Assembly: GCA_022792835.1 (NCBI GenBank)
Contig: JAAWBT010000028.1
Location: forward strand, 1-64,000
DNA length: 64,000 nucleotides
Reading direction: 5' to 3'
From: Lachnospiraceae bacterium
Lineage (GTDB): Bacteria; Bacillota; Clostridia; Lachnospirales; Lachnospiraceae
Shown: one piece after another, positions 50,566 through 59,764 of the stretch
Position numbering within the stretch: position 1 is the stretch's first letter
Layout: the number at the start of each line of letters is the position of its first letter
Program-made: the position numbers and the translations under genes
Notes under the pieces: generated by a model
The model's input: the letters and a program-made list of their open reading frames with translations, nothing else
Database searches by the model: none
What the model was told of the DNA's origin: nothing

Positions 50566-52104
50566 CTATACGCGGTAAAATCCATAAAATCCTGCCGGAA
50601 CCATTACCCTCTTGTCTCTCACCATAATCTCCCCGCCAAAGGTCCGCAGCGCCTCTGACAAAGAATATTCACATGCAAAGGACGCCGGTTTATCAGAGGA
50701 ATTCAGAATCACAAGGATCCTCTCGTCTCCTGCATTTCTTACATATACAAACGGATAGGTATTCTTTTCGGCATAGACAAATTCAATGCCGCCCCGGTTT
50801 TTGAGGGCCGGATGTTCCTGTCGGAATGCGATCAGCTCTTTCACTTCATGGTAAAGGGAATCCGAAGCCCTAAGCTGCCTCTCCACTGTCGGCCGGTCTG
50901 CCGCAGGATCCAGAGGGATATACAGCTTTTCTTCCCCTGCCAGGCTGAAGCCCGCGTTTACAGAATCATCCCACTGCATGGGGGAACGGGAGCCGGTCCG
51001 GTTATATCCCCCTTCCACAGAAGTAAGCCCTTCCACATACCGCATGCCGATCTCATCGCCGTAGTAAATAAACGGCGCTCCAGGCATGGAAAGCAGAAAA
51101 GCAAAAGCCACTTTAAGCTCATCCCCATGGATGGATCTGGCCAGCCTATCCATATCATGATTGCCGGAAGGAATGCAGATCATCCCCTTTCCGGCTGTTT
51201 TCTCATAATTCTCCTGATATTTTCGGACGAATTCAGAAATATCTCCCTTTCCCCGGCTGGAGAAATAAGGTTCCTCGCAGCGGAACAGGTCATTGTAATG
51301 GGACGGCCCAAAATGAAGCAGAAAATCCATGTGGAAGCCCCCCTCCAGAGCCTTATCGGGCTCCCCCCACTCAGAGACCATAACCGCTTCCGGGAATTCC
51401 TCATCCAGAAAGGCCCGAATTTCCTGCCAGAGTTTGACGGTGCCTTTCCCATCCTCGTCTCCCTTTACCAGAGAGTGTGCCATATCCACCCGGAAGCCAT
51501 CGCAGCCCATGGTCAGCCAAAACCGCATGATTTTCTTTACCTCTGCAATTGTCCCCCGCGGTCCGGGGGCGTCCATGGCCTGCTGCCAGGGCTTCTCCTG
51601 CCGATAGTATCCATAGTTTAATGCCGGCTGATGAGAAAAAAAGCTGACCAGGCAGGAGCCGTCCCTGTCTGAAATCCCCCGGAGGGCCCCCGGCCCCTCC
51701 GGCGTCTCCCAAATATTGTCCGTCCACACATAGCGGTCTGTATAGGCATTTCGCTCCGCCTTCATGGATTCCTGAAACCATTTATGCGCCATAGAGGTAT
51801 GTCCCGGCACCAGATCCAGAAGGATGTGCATGCCTCTGTCATGAACCTCGCCAATCAGCTCTTTCAGCTCATCGTTGGTCCCGTACCGGGGCGCCGTTTT
51901 ATAATAATCAGAAACATCGTACCCTGCGTCACCAAAGGGCGACTCGAAACATGGATTCATCCAGATAGCATTACAGCCCAGCTCCTTAATGTAATCCAGC
52001 TTCTGCCCAATTCCCCTAAAATCCCCGATCCCGTCGCTGTTCGTGTCCTTAAAGGACTGAGGGTAGATTTCATAAAACACTGCATCGTCAAGCCACTTAG
52101 CCAT
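50566..52104 (-). CDS. Glycoside hydrolase family 13 enzyme (alpha-glucosidase/trehalose-type)
   Basis: A 512-residue cytosolic alpha-amylase-superfamily enzyme. Seen: WLDDAVFYEIYPQSFKDTN and DFRGIGQKLDYIKELGCNAIWMNP, conserved region I DLVPGH, nucleophile region GFRVDMAHS (about 208-216), acid/base VMVSEWGEP (about 245-253), PSGNHDMDR (about 318) and IYYGDEIGMRY, then a short C-terminal beta domain. No signal peptide. Active-site layout fits enzymes that act on short alpha-glucosides. Exact specificity is not clear. It follows the kinase-like gene by 32 bp. Confidence 0.88.
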   Translation of the reverse strand: MAKWLDDAVFYEIYPQSFKDTNSDGIGDFRGIGQKLDYIKELGCNAIWMNPCFESPFGDAGYDVSDYYKTAPRYGTNDELKELIGEVHDRGMHILLDLVPGHTSMAHKWFQESMKAERNAYTDRYVWTDNIWETPEGPGALRGISDRDGSCLVSFFSHQPALNYGYYRQEKPWQQAMDAPGPRGTIAEVKKIMRFWLTMGCDGFRVDMAHSLVKGDEDGKGTVKLWQEIRAFLDEEFPEAVMVSEWGEPDKALEGGFHMDFLLHFGPSHYNDLFRCEEPYFSSRGKGDISEFVRKYQENYEKTAGKGMICIPSGNHDMDRLARSIHGDELKVAFAFLLSMPGAPFIYYGDEIGMRYVEGLTSVEGGYNRTGSRSPMQWDDSVNAGFSLAGEEKLYIPLDPAADRPTVERQLRASDSLYHEVKELIAFRQEHPALKNRGGIEFVYAEKNTYPFVYVRNAGDERILVILNSSDKPASFACEYSLSEALRTFGGEIMVRDKRVMVPAGFYGFYRV

Positions 52105-52136
52105 ATAAACCGCTCCTTTCCCTTCTGCCAGATTCT

Positions 52137-52889
52137 TTATGGCAGCTTCCCAGCCACATATTCATAGTCTCCGTTTTCCCTGAGCCTCAAGGTAAGATCC
52201 CCTTCCATGGAACGCTCCATGCAAAGGCGGACATTGGGAAGGTCGTTACTGTCAACCATATACTCTGCCTCTTTCTGAGACACTCCGTTACTGGCCCGCC
52301 TCCAGATGAGCCTGTCCCGCAGATCTTTCTCTTTTGCCAGTATGCGCACCGTGTAGTCTGCATGGCCCTTCAAGTTCCGCCAGCCCTCCTCATCGAGAAG
52401 CAAATAATTCCCCTCAATAAGCACAACGTCTCCTTCAATCAAAACCGCGTTGTCCACCGGGTCATGAAGCTTCCTGTTGTATTCCGGCCAGGGGCATTGT
52501 TCTTCCCTGCGCACCCGCAAAAGCCGCTTTGTAAACGCCTCAAGGTCAAAGCTTACAGGCGCGCCCTTCACATGTGTCATCGGAATCTCCTTCCCGTCCC
52601 GAAGGACCTTATGGGAGAGGAGATATTCCTGATAATGGTGAAATCCGTCCATCCCCACTGCCGTCAGTGGCTTAAGCCCCGGCGTTCCCTCTGAGAGTTC
52701 TGTGAGAAACTTCACCAGCGTGCTCTTCCCCGTAGCCGGAGGCGCCGCAAGAAACACGATAAGACGCCGTCCAGCCTCCTTCTGCAGCCGGCAAAGACCG
52801 GCAAGCAGCGGCAAAAATATGGTCTCCACCGTCTCGTCCGAATATTCCGCCTCAACGGCGAGGCCATTGATCTCCATTCTGCGTTTCAT
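52137..52889 (-). CDS. P-loop nucleoside/sugar kinase-like protein (uridine kinase/PanK fold)
   Basis: A 250-residue P-loop kinase. Seen: Walker A in FLAAPPATGKSTLVKFL (about 45-61), VGMDGFHHYQEYL (about 84-96) corresponding to the substrate Asp region, the EGDVVLIEGNYLLLDEEGW segment (about 154-172), and a C-terminal RRASNGVSQKEAEYMVDSND. Known: this branch of the phosphoribulokinase/uridine kinase family includes sugar kinases such as FrcK-type proteins. Located upstream of a GH13 gene, so a sugar substrate is plausible (inferred). Confidence 0.8.
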   Translation of the reverse strand: MKRRMEINGLAVEAEYSDETVETIFLPLLAGLCRLQKEAGRRLIVFLAAPPATGKSTLVKFLTELSEGTPGLKPLTAVGMDGFHHYQEYLLSHKVLRDGKEIPMTHVKGAPVSFDLEAFTKRLLRVRREEQCPWPEYNRKLHDPVDNAVLIEGDVVLIEGNYLLLDEEGWRNLKGHADYTVRILAKEKDLRDRLIWRRASNGVSQKEAEYMVDSNDLPNVRLCMERSMEGDLTLRLRENGDYEYVAGKLP

Positions 52890-52904
52890 ATTTCCCCGTC
52901 CTTT

Positions 52905-52936
52905 TCAAAAGGCAGCCAATCCTCTGACTGGCTGCC
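52905..52936 (-). terminator. Terminator after the PrsA-like gene
   Basis: Stem GGCAGCCA/TGGCTGCC with a ten-base loop, 24 bp past the stop at 52961, followed by TTTT on the minus strand. Confidence 0.75.
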
Positions 52937-52960
52937 TCCCTGATCCTTTTTCATTTTCCT

Positions 52961-54052
52961 CTATTCTGCCCCAGCCGTTGTCTCCTGTACGGCAGCCGTG
53001 GTTTCGACCGCGGATTCTGTCTCCGGGGCCATTGTCTCCTGTGCCGTGGCCTCCGGCGCTTTGTACAGGTTCGTATCAAAAGTGATCTGACTCCAGACCT
53101 TCTCATCCACCTTAAAGGAAGGCAGCTCCTTCACCCATTCCGCATAGACGGTCTGGAAATGCTCGCTCTGTCTTTTGGCCACAACATTGGGCTTCTCCTT
53201 GTCCGTCGCCTCCTGGTCAAATTCCGTCACGCAGTAGACCACGTACCAGCCGTACCCTTCCTGATGGACGCTTCCCGTCTCGCCGGTCGCCAGAGACATG
53301 CCCAAAGTTCCCAGCTCATTGTCCAAATCTCCCTCCCCGAAAGTATAGTTCATGTAAGAAACATTTTCACTCTCTTCTGCTATGGCTGTCATGGCCTCCT
53401 CGGAATTCTCTCCGGCTTCCACACGGGCCTTGATCTCCTCTGCCTGAGTCTTTGCGGCTTCGGCATCCTCCCCGTCCTTCACCAGAATATAACGGATGAT
53501 CCGCTGGGCGGCCTCCTCATCGCTGACCTCTGTATCCACATCCTTGATGGCTTCCTGATAAGCCTTCATGGCAAGAGCATTGGCGGTGATAAACTCCTTT
53601 AGCCGCTCCTCGGTGATATTCGTCGCATCCTTCACCGCCTCGTCCATGGTCTCCATGGTCTGGCTCACCGCCTCGTCCACCTTCTTTAACTCATCTTCAC
53701 TTAAAGTAAGTCCCAGCGCTTCGGCCTTTGCCTTCAGGACATAAGTCTGGCCGATCCCCGCCATAACACTCTGCTTGGCATATGCCTCCATGGTCGTCCC
53801 TGTTCCCAGATCAGACTGCCACATATCCGTGGGATCCATACCGTACATCGTATAGGCAAACTCATTGCTGTACTGACTGGCCCTGGCCATATAATTGGCT
53901 TCATCCAGATAAATTTTTGTGTCACCCAGAGTCGCCACCACGGTATCGGGATATTTTTCCAAAGTCACCCTGGTCCGTCCGCAGCCCGCCGCCGTCCCGA
54001 GCAAAAGAACTGCCGCTGCCGCCGAAACCAGTCTCCTCATCATTCTGTTCAT
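52961..54052 (-). CDS. PrsA/SurA-like lipoprotein peptidyl-prolyl isomerase
   Basis: Exported foldase-like lipoprotein of 363 residues. Seen: basic start, hydrophobic signal and lipobox AAGC (Cys near residue 24), a SurA-N-like helical region (YLDEANYMARASQYSNEFAY, LGLTLSEDELKKV), a PpiC-type parvulin region (about 185-290, with RIIRYILVKDGEDAEAAKTQAEEIKARV and VHQEGYGWYVVYCV), and a Thr/Glu-rich tail. Known: PrsA helps secreted proteins fold. Conserved neighbour of mfd in Clostridia. Start is the ATG at 54052, ten bases from AGGAGG; an earlier ATG is too close to that site. Confidence 0.87.
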   Translation of the reverse strand: MNRMMRRLVSAAAAVLLLGTAAGCGRTRVTLEKYPDTVVATLGDTKIYLDEANYMARASQYSNEFAYTMYGMDPTDMWQSDLGTGTTMEAYAKQSVMAGIGQTYVLKAKAEALGLTLSEDELKKVDEAVSQTMETMDEAVKDATNITEERLKEFITANALAMKAYQEAIKDVDTEVSDEEAAQRIIRYILVKDGEDAEAAKTQAEEIKARVEAGENSEEAMTAIAEESENVSYMNYTFGEGDLDNELGTLGMSLATGETGSVHQEGYGWYVVYCVTEFDQEATDKEKPNVVAKRQSEHFQTVYAEWVKELPSFKVDEKVWSQITFDTNLYKAPEATAQETMAPETESAVETTAAVQETTAGAE

Positions 54053-54131
54053 AATAACCATTCCTCCTGGATTGTTTCCTGACTCTGCCTGCAAAATGCC
54101 CGCAGGCATTAGCTATTATAATACCAAACCG

Positions 54132-57100
54132 TCAAAGTAGCAACTCTTTTATGGCATTTAACAGGATTTTCACTTTTTCCGCCATCTGCCTGGGCTCTTT
54201 GTTTTCCTTTTTCCGGTCTGTGAACGTAAAATAGGGCGGCTCCGCGCCGGAAAATTTGAGAGTCCCGCCGTACCGCTTCATAAGCTCCGGAAGCTTCTCC
54301 ACCCGAAAAGGCGCTTTCTCGTACATGGTAAGGCGCACTTCTTTAAGATTGCCGGAAAGCTCCGTCACGTAAGCGCTGTGGGCCAGCCCTTTTAAGACAG
54401 ACACCTCCAGGAGATTTTCCACGGCCCTTGGAATGTCCCCGAACCGGTCAATCAGCTCGTCCCTCATATCGTCGGCTTCGGCCTCGTTCTCAATGCCGGA
54501 AATCCTCTTATAGATCTCCAGCTTTTGTACTTCATTTTTAATATAGGAAGGCGGAATGAATGCGTCGACGTTGAAATCAATCACCGTCTCAAAAGCTTCC
54601 ACCGTCCCCTCGCCCTTGATGGCCTTCACCGCCTCGTTTAAAAGTTTGCAGTAAAGATCATAGCCGATGGCCTCCATATGGCCATGCTGCTCAGCCCCAA
54701 GAAGATTTCCCGCTCCCCTAATCTCCAGATCCCGCATGGCGATCTTGATGCCAGAGCCAAGCTCCGTAAATTCCCGGATGGCCGCCAGCCGCTTCTCGGC
54801 CACCTCCTTGAGAAGCTTATTGCGCTTATACATAAGGAAGGCATAGGCTGTCCGGCCGGACCGGCCCACCCGGCCTCTGAGCTGGTAAAGCTGGGACAGG
54901 CCGAACCGGTCCGCATCATGGATGATCATAGTATTCACATTGGAAATATCCAGCCCGGTCTCAATGATGGTGGTGGAGACCAGCACATCAATCTCCCCTC
55001 CTATAAAATCCAGCATAATCCGCTCCAGCTGCTGCTCCCGCATCTGGCCGTGGGCGTAGACCACCACTGCCTCCGGAGCCAATTTCTGAATCTTTGCCGT
55101 AATGTCCTCAATATCCCGGACCTTGTTGTACACATAGTACACCTGGCCGCCCCTGGACCGCTCCCGCTCGATGGCCTCTCTGACCATCTCCTCATTGTAT
55201 TCCATGACATAAGTCTGGATGGGCACCCGCCCCGTGGGCGGCTCCTCCAGGACACTCATATCCCGGATTCCCGCCAGACTCATGTGGAGAGTCCTGGGAA
55301 TGGGTGTGGCCGTCAAGGTCAGCACATCTACATTCTCCTTAAGCTTTTTGATCTTCTCCTTGTGGGCCACGCCAAACCGCTGCTCTTCGTCGATGATCAG
55401 AAGCCCCAGATCCTTAAAAACCACGTCCCCCGAAAGAACCCTATGAGTCCCTATGAGGATATCCACCAGCCCTCTCTTTAAATCCGCCAGAGTCTTTTTC
55501 TGCTCCGAAGCTGTCCGGAATCGGCAAAGCATATCCACCCGCACCGGAAAATTCATCATCCGCTGGATGAAGGTATTGTAATGCTGCTGGGCCAGGATCG
55601 TGGTGGGCACCAGATAGACCACCTGTTTTCCCTCCTGGACTGCCTTGAAGGCTGCCCGGATGGCGATCTCTGTCTTTCCGTAGCCCACATCCCCGCAGAT
55701 CAGACGGTCCATGATCTTTCCGCCCTCCATATCCTTCTTGACCGCCTCGATAGCTGCCTCCTGATCCTCAGTGGCCTCATAGGGGAACAGCTCCTCAAAC
55801 TCCCGCTGCCAGACCGTGTCTGGTCCATAGCAAAAGCCCTCGCTTCTCTGCCTGGCCGCATAAAGCTCCACCAGATCCTTAGCGATATCTTTCACCGCCC
55901 CTTTTGCTCTGGCCTTCGTCCGACCCCACTCCTGGCCGCCAAGACGGTTTAACTTCGGCGCTTTCGCCCCGGCTCCCGCATATTTTTGAATCATGTCAAG
56001 CTGAGTCACCGGCAGGTACAGACTCCCGTTTCCCCCATATTCCAGCTTGATATAATCCCTGGTAATGTGGTCCACCTCAATCTTCTCGATGCCCCGGTAA
56101 ATCCCCAGGCCGTGATTTTCATGAACCACGTAATCCCCCACGGAGAGTTCGGAAAAATTCTGAATTTTCCTTCCTTCATAGACGCTCTTTTTCCGGCGTT
56201 TTTTCTTCTCCGCCCCAAACATGTCGCTCTCCGGGATCACCACGAACTTGATCAGAGGATACTCAAAGCCCCTGTGCAGGGTCCCGTAGAGGACACAGAT
56301 CTCCCCCGGCAGAATCTCTTTATTCTCGTCCTCCGTATAATAAGCCAGAAGCTCATACTGCTCTCTGAGATCTTTTGCAAGCCTCGCCCCCCTGGTGCGG
56401 GACCCGCAAAAAAGGGCCACCCGCCACTTCTCCCTCTTCCATTTTTTCAGATCACTCACCAGAAGCTCGAACCCGTTTTTATAAGAATTTCCGTTCTTCA
56501 CAGTCATACTGTACCGCTTTTTCACCGGAAACGCTTTTTGCTCCAGGGCAGAAAACAGGACACTTCTCTTTCTGGAAAGGGCCGCCGCCGTCTGGCCTGC
56601 CGAATAGAGAATATCCGTCTGGCCTGGCAGAAGATACCCCTTTTCCAGCCGGTTTTGCATGCTGTCCCGAAATTCCGCCTCCAGAACCTCTGCTTTTTCC
56701 AGGATTCTGGCCGGCTCATCCAAAAACACCGGGGCGTCCTCCCCAAAATAGTCCACGAAAGATACCGTATCCGGGCAGAAATACTGGATACAGCTTTCGA
56801 GAGCCCCGGGAAACCACCCTTCCGCAAGTTCCTCCATAAGCTCCTGCACGGCTGTATCCAGCCTGTGGGCTTCCTCCGTCCGTCCAGAATCCCGCAATGC
56901 GCTTACAGCCGATTTCCGCTCTCTTTCCATCTTCCCAAGCCCCGCCTTAAGGCTTTCTGAAGAGACCACCAGCTCCCTGGCCGGATACAGCCGCAGGGAA
57001 GTCAGACGTTCAATGGAACGCTGGCTTTCCACGTCAAAGGAGCGAATCGAATCCACCTCGTCCCCCCAGAGCTCGATACGGACCGGATTTTCTTCTGTCA

Positions 57101-57650
57101 GCGGGAACACATCCAAAATCCCGCCCCGGACGCAGAACTGGCCCCCCTGTTCCACCTGGCCGCATCGCTCATAGCCCATCCCCGTGAGCAGCCCCTTTGC
57201 CGCCTCCATGGAAAACTCTTCTCCTTCCTCCACAGTGAGGATGCTCTCCTCCAGGGCTTTAAGAGACATCAGACGGTCCATACAGCCATCCACTGTGGTG
57301 ATCACAGTCCCCCGCTTCCCCTCCAAAAGCTGTTTCAGCACAAGGAACCGTTTTCCGCTTAAAACCTTTCCCTGAATATCCGCTCCGGAAAACAGCAGAT
57401 CCTTCGCAGGATACAGGAACACATCCGGATCAAAAGTCCGGTAATCGTCGTATATATCTCGCGCCCTGGCGTCGCTGTAAGTCACCACCAGCTTAAAGGA
57501 AAAGTCCCTTCCAAGCTCCGCCATCTGATGTACCTTCTGAGAATCCGTGCCGCCACTGACAGAAACAGGACCCCTGCCCCTGCAAAGGTCCTCTTTCGTA
57601 TCTTCGTATTCCTTAAGCTCCGGCAGCGGGTTTTGAAATGAACCTGCCAT
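54132..57650 (-). CDS. mfd: Transcription-repair coupling factor Mfd
   Basis: DNA translocase of 1172 residues that removes stalled RNA polymerase and recruits UvrA. Seen: UvrB-like N-terminal modules, the CarD-like RNA-polymerase-interaction domain (about 500-570, SVGDYVVHENHGLGIYRGIEKI), helicase Walker A GDVGYGKTEIAIRAAF (about 656-671), Walker B box IIDEEQRFG, motif LTATPIPRTLHMSL, the RVGRSGR motif and a TRCF C-terminal domain. Length is normal. pth lies 53 bp upstream and the PrsA-like gene follows downstream. Confidence 0.97.
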   Translation of the reverse strand: MAGSFQNPLPELKEYEDTKEDLCRGRGPVSVSGGTDSQKVHQMAELGRDFSFKLVVTYSDARARDIYDDYRTFDPDVFLYPAKDLLFSGADIQGKVLSGKRFLVLKQLLEGKRGTVITTVDGCMDRLMSLKALEESILTVEEGEEFSMEAAKGLLTGMGYERCGQVEQGGQFCVRGGILDVFPLTEENPVRIELWGDEVDSIRSFDVESQRSIERLTSLRLYPARELVVSSESLKAGLGKMERERKSAVSALRDSGRTEEAHRLDTAVQELMEELAEGWFPGALESCIQYFCPDTVSFVDYFGEDAPVFLDEPARILEKAEVLEAEFRDSMQNRLEKGYLLPGQTDILYSAGQTAAALSRKRSVLFSALEQKAFPVKKRYSMTVKNGNSYKNGFELLVSDLKKWKREKWRVALFCGSRTRGARLAKDLREQYELLAYYTEDENKEILPGEICVLYGTLHRGFEYPLIKFVVIPESDMFGAEKKKRRKKSVYEGRKIQNFSELSVGDYVVHENHGLGIYRGIEKIEVDHITRDYIKLEYGGNGSLYLPVTQLDMIQKYAGAGAKAPKLNRLGGQEWGRTKARAKGAVKDIAKDLVELYAARQRSEGFCYGPDTVWQREFEELFPYEATEDQEAAIEAVKKDMEGGKIMDRLICGDVGYGKTEIAIRAAFKAVQEGKQVVYLVPTTILAQQHYNTFIQRMMNFPVRVDMLCRFRTASEQKKTLADLKRGLVDILIGTHRVLSGDVVFKDLGLLIIDEEQRFGVAHKEKIKKLKENVDVLTLTATPIPRTLHMSLAGIRDMSVLEEPPTGRVPIQTYVMEYNEEMVREAIERERSRGGQVYYVYNKVRDIEDITAKIQKLAPEAVVVYAHGQMREQQLERIMLDFIGGEIDVLVSTTIIETGLDISNVNTMIIHDADRFGLSQLYQLRGRVGRSGRTAYAFLMYKRNKLLKEVAEKRLAAIREFTELGSGIKIAMRDLEIRGAGNLLGAEQHGHMEAIGYDLYCKLLNEAVKAIKGEGTVEAFETVIDFNVDAFIPPSYIKNEVQKLEIYKRISGIENEAEADDMRDELIDRFGDIPRAVENLLEVSVLKGLAHSAYVTELSGNLKEVRLTMYEKAPFRVEKLPELMKRYGGTLKFSGAEPPYFTFTDRKKENKEPRQMAEKVKILLNAIKELLL

Positions 57651-57703
57651 CTGTCACCTCCGCGTTCTGTCTACGTAAGTTGTTGCATTTTGAAGTTGTC
57701 TCA

Positions 57704-58273
57704 CTACTTCTTCTTTCCATTAAACTGATTCATAGCTTCACTCATCTGTCCGTTTACGATCAGGGCGGCTGCCTCGGCAGCCTGGCCGATGGCCTCCCGA
57801 ACATCTGCAAGCTCCTCTGCCGGGAAGCGGCCCAGCACGTAATCGGCCAGATCCATCCGGGAAGGCTTATCCCCCACCCCGATGCGGATTCTGGGAAACT
57901 GATCCGATCCCAGACAGGAAATGATGCTCTTCATCCCGTTGTGACCGCCGGCGCTCCCTTTCTCCCGGAGCCTGAGCCTCCCCACATCCAGGTTGATATC
58001 ATCATAAATAACCAAAATCTCCTCTGGCAAAAGCTTATAGTAAGCCGCCGCCGCCTGAATACTCTCTCCGCTCAAATTCATGTAGGTCTGCGGTTTTATG
58101 AGGATCACCTTCTGCCCCTCAATGACTCCCTTTCCGATCAGCGCCTTGTGTTTCTTTGCATCCACGTCAATCCGATACTTCTCGGCCAGCACGTCGATGG
58201 CCCCAAACCCCACATTGTGCCTGGTCCCTGCATATTTAAGCCCCGGATTCCCAAGGCCTGCGATTATAAACAT
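57704..58273 (-). CDS. pth: Peptidyl-tRNA hydrolase
   Basis: A 189-residue enzyme that frees tRNA from dropped-off peptidyl-tRNA. Seen: IIAGLGNPGLKYAGTRHNVGF with the catalytic His at about 20, KPQTYMNLSGESI, the IYDDINLDVGRLRLREKGSAGGHNGMKSI signature with catalytic Asp, and RIRIGVGDKP. Standard length. Conserved neighbour of mfd. Confidence 0.97.
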   Translation of the reverse strand: MFIIAGLGNPGLKYAGTRHNVGFGAIDVLAEKYRIDVDAKKHKALIGKGVIEGQKVILIKPQTYMNLSGESIQAAAAYYKLLPEEILVIYDDINLDVGRLRLREKGSAGGHNGMKSIISCLGSDQFPRIRIGVGDKPSRMDLADYVLGRFPAEELADVREAIGQAAEAAALIVNGQMSEAMNQFNGKKK

Positions 58274-58288
58274 AGCAATTCCTTACCT

Positions 58289-59743
58289 TTACTTTGTTTT
58301 CTTCCAGGAGGAAGGGTTGAACAGGATCAGCATAGGGAACAGCTCAAGCCTGCCCGCCAGCATACAGAAAGAAAGCACCAGCTTGCTGAACACAGAAAAC
58401 CCCGCAAAATTCCCCATGGGCCCCACGGCCGAAAGCCCAGGTCCGATATTCCCCAGTGCCGAGAGCACTGCCGTGATCGTCGATTCGATGTCATAGCCGT
58501 CAATGGAGATTAAGACCATGGCCGTCCCGGCGATCATCATATAAGCGGCAAAAAAGATCAAAATTCCCTTTAAGACACTCTGCTCAATAATTCGTCCGTC
58601 CATCCTGGGTGCATGTACTCGTCTTGGATGAATCAGCCGCCTAAATTCCTCCCGAAGCGCTTTCACAAGCGCCAGAAGGCGGCTCACTTTGATACCGCCT
58701 CCGGTGGAACCGGCACTGGCTCCCACAACCATCAAAACCACAATCACCATCTTGCTGAATGTGGGCCACAAGTTAAAATCCGTCGAGCTGTAGCCTGTGG
58801 TGGTGATAATGGAAGACACCTGGAAAAACGCACTCCGGATGGCATCCGGCCAGGACCCGTCATAGTAATCCCTGGCAATATTCAGAGTCATACACACCAC
58901 AGCCGCCCCAATGATCCCCAGATACAGCCTGAGCTCCTCATTTTTAAACACATCCTTTACCTGCTTCTTAAGCAGCAGATAATACAGGCTGAAATTCACG
59001 CCAAACAGCAGCATGAATACAGCGATCACCCACTCTGCCGCCGGATTTCCATAGGCGCCCACACTGGCGTTCATATTGGAAAAACCGCCGGTACCCGCAC
59101 TTCCCATGGAATGGATCACTGAATCAAACAGCGGCATCCCTGTGGCAAGCAGGCAGAGGATATGTACGATCGTCAACCCGAAATAGATCAGATATAAAAT
59201 CCTGGCTGTCTCCTTGAGCCTGGGAACCACCTTCCCCGGCGTGGGCCCAGGACTCTCCGCCTTCAAAAGCTGGACGTTGGAGGCATCCATGTTGGGAAGG
59301 ATCGCCAGCACAAAGACCAGAATCCCCATACCCCCGATCCAGTGGGTAAAGCTCCGCCAAAACATCAAACCGCCGTTTTTAAGGCCCTCAATATCCGTTA
59401 AAATCGTTGCCCCGGTGGTGGTAAAGCCAGACACCGTCTCAAAAAAACAGTCCACATAGCTGTTAAAATAACCGCTGAAATAAAAAGGCAGTGCGCCAAA
59501 CGCCGCCAGGAAAATCCAGGAAAAGGCCACTGCCGCCAATCCCTCCCTGGTGGTCATCCGCTTCACCTTTGGTTTCTTAATCCGCATAAAAAAGCCGACC
59601 AGGCCCAGAGGAATCACCGTATAGATAAAATAAATCCAGTCTCCCACACCGGTCATAACCGCCACTGCCATAGGCACCAGCATCAGCGCCGCCTCGATAC
59701 ACAGCACATGTCCCACCACGTATGCTACAAGTGCGATATTCAT
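58289..59743 (-). CDS. trkH: Trk potassium uptake protein TrkH
   Basis: Membrane potassium-translocating subunit of 484 residues. Seen: four pore repeats with selectivity-filter-like TVSGFTTTGATIL (about 104-116), GSAGTGGFSNMN (about 216-227), ITTTGYSSTDF (about 316) and SALGNIGPGLS (about 430), plus about ten TM helices. It follows trkA by 21 bp, forming TrkAH, a second K+ system besides KtrAB at 3.3-5.5 kb. Confidence 0.94.
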   Translation of the reverse strand: MNIALVAYVVGHVLCIEAALMLVPMAVAVMTGVGDWIYFIYTVIPLGLVGFFMRIKKPKVKRMTTREGLAAVAFSWIFLAAFGALPFYFSGYFNSYVDCFFETVSGFTTTGATILTDIEGLKNGGLMFWRSFTHWIGGMGILVFVLAILPNMDASNVQLLKAESPGPTPGKVVPRLKETARILYLIYFGLTIVHILCLLATGMPLFDSVIHSMGSAGTGGFSNMNASVGAYGNPAAEWVIAVFMLLFGVNFSLYYLLLKKQVKDVFKNEELRLYLGIIGAAVVCMTLNIARDYYDGSWPDAIRSAFFQVSSIITTTGYSSTDFNLWPTFSKMVIVVLMVVGASAGSTGGGIKVSRLLALVKALREEFRRLIHPRRVHAPRMDGRIIEQSVLKGILIFFAAYMMIAGTAMVLISIDGYDIESTITAVLSALGNIGPGLSAVGPMGNFAGFSVFSKLVLSFCMLAGRLELFPMLILFNPSSWKKTK

Positions 59744-59764
59744 CTCTCACTCACGCCTCCTGCC

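Noticed and set aside
55986-56960. 324-codon plus-strand frame opposite mfd
   Set aside because: Antisense shadow of a conserved gene with no start signal.
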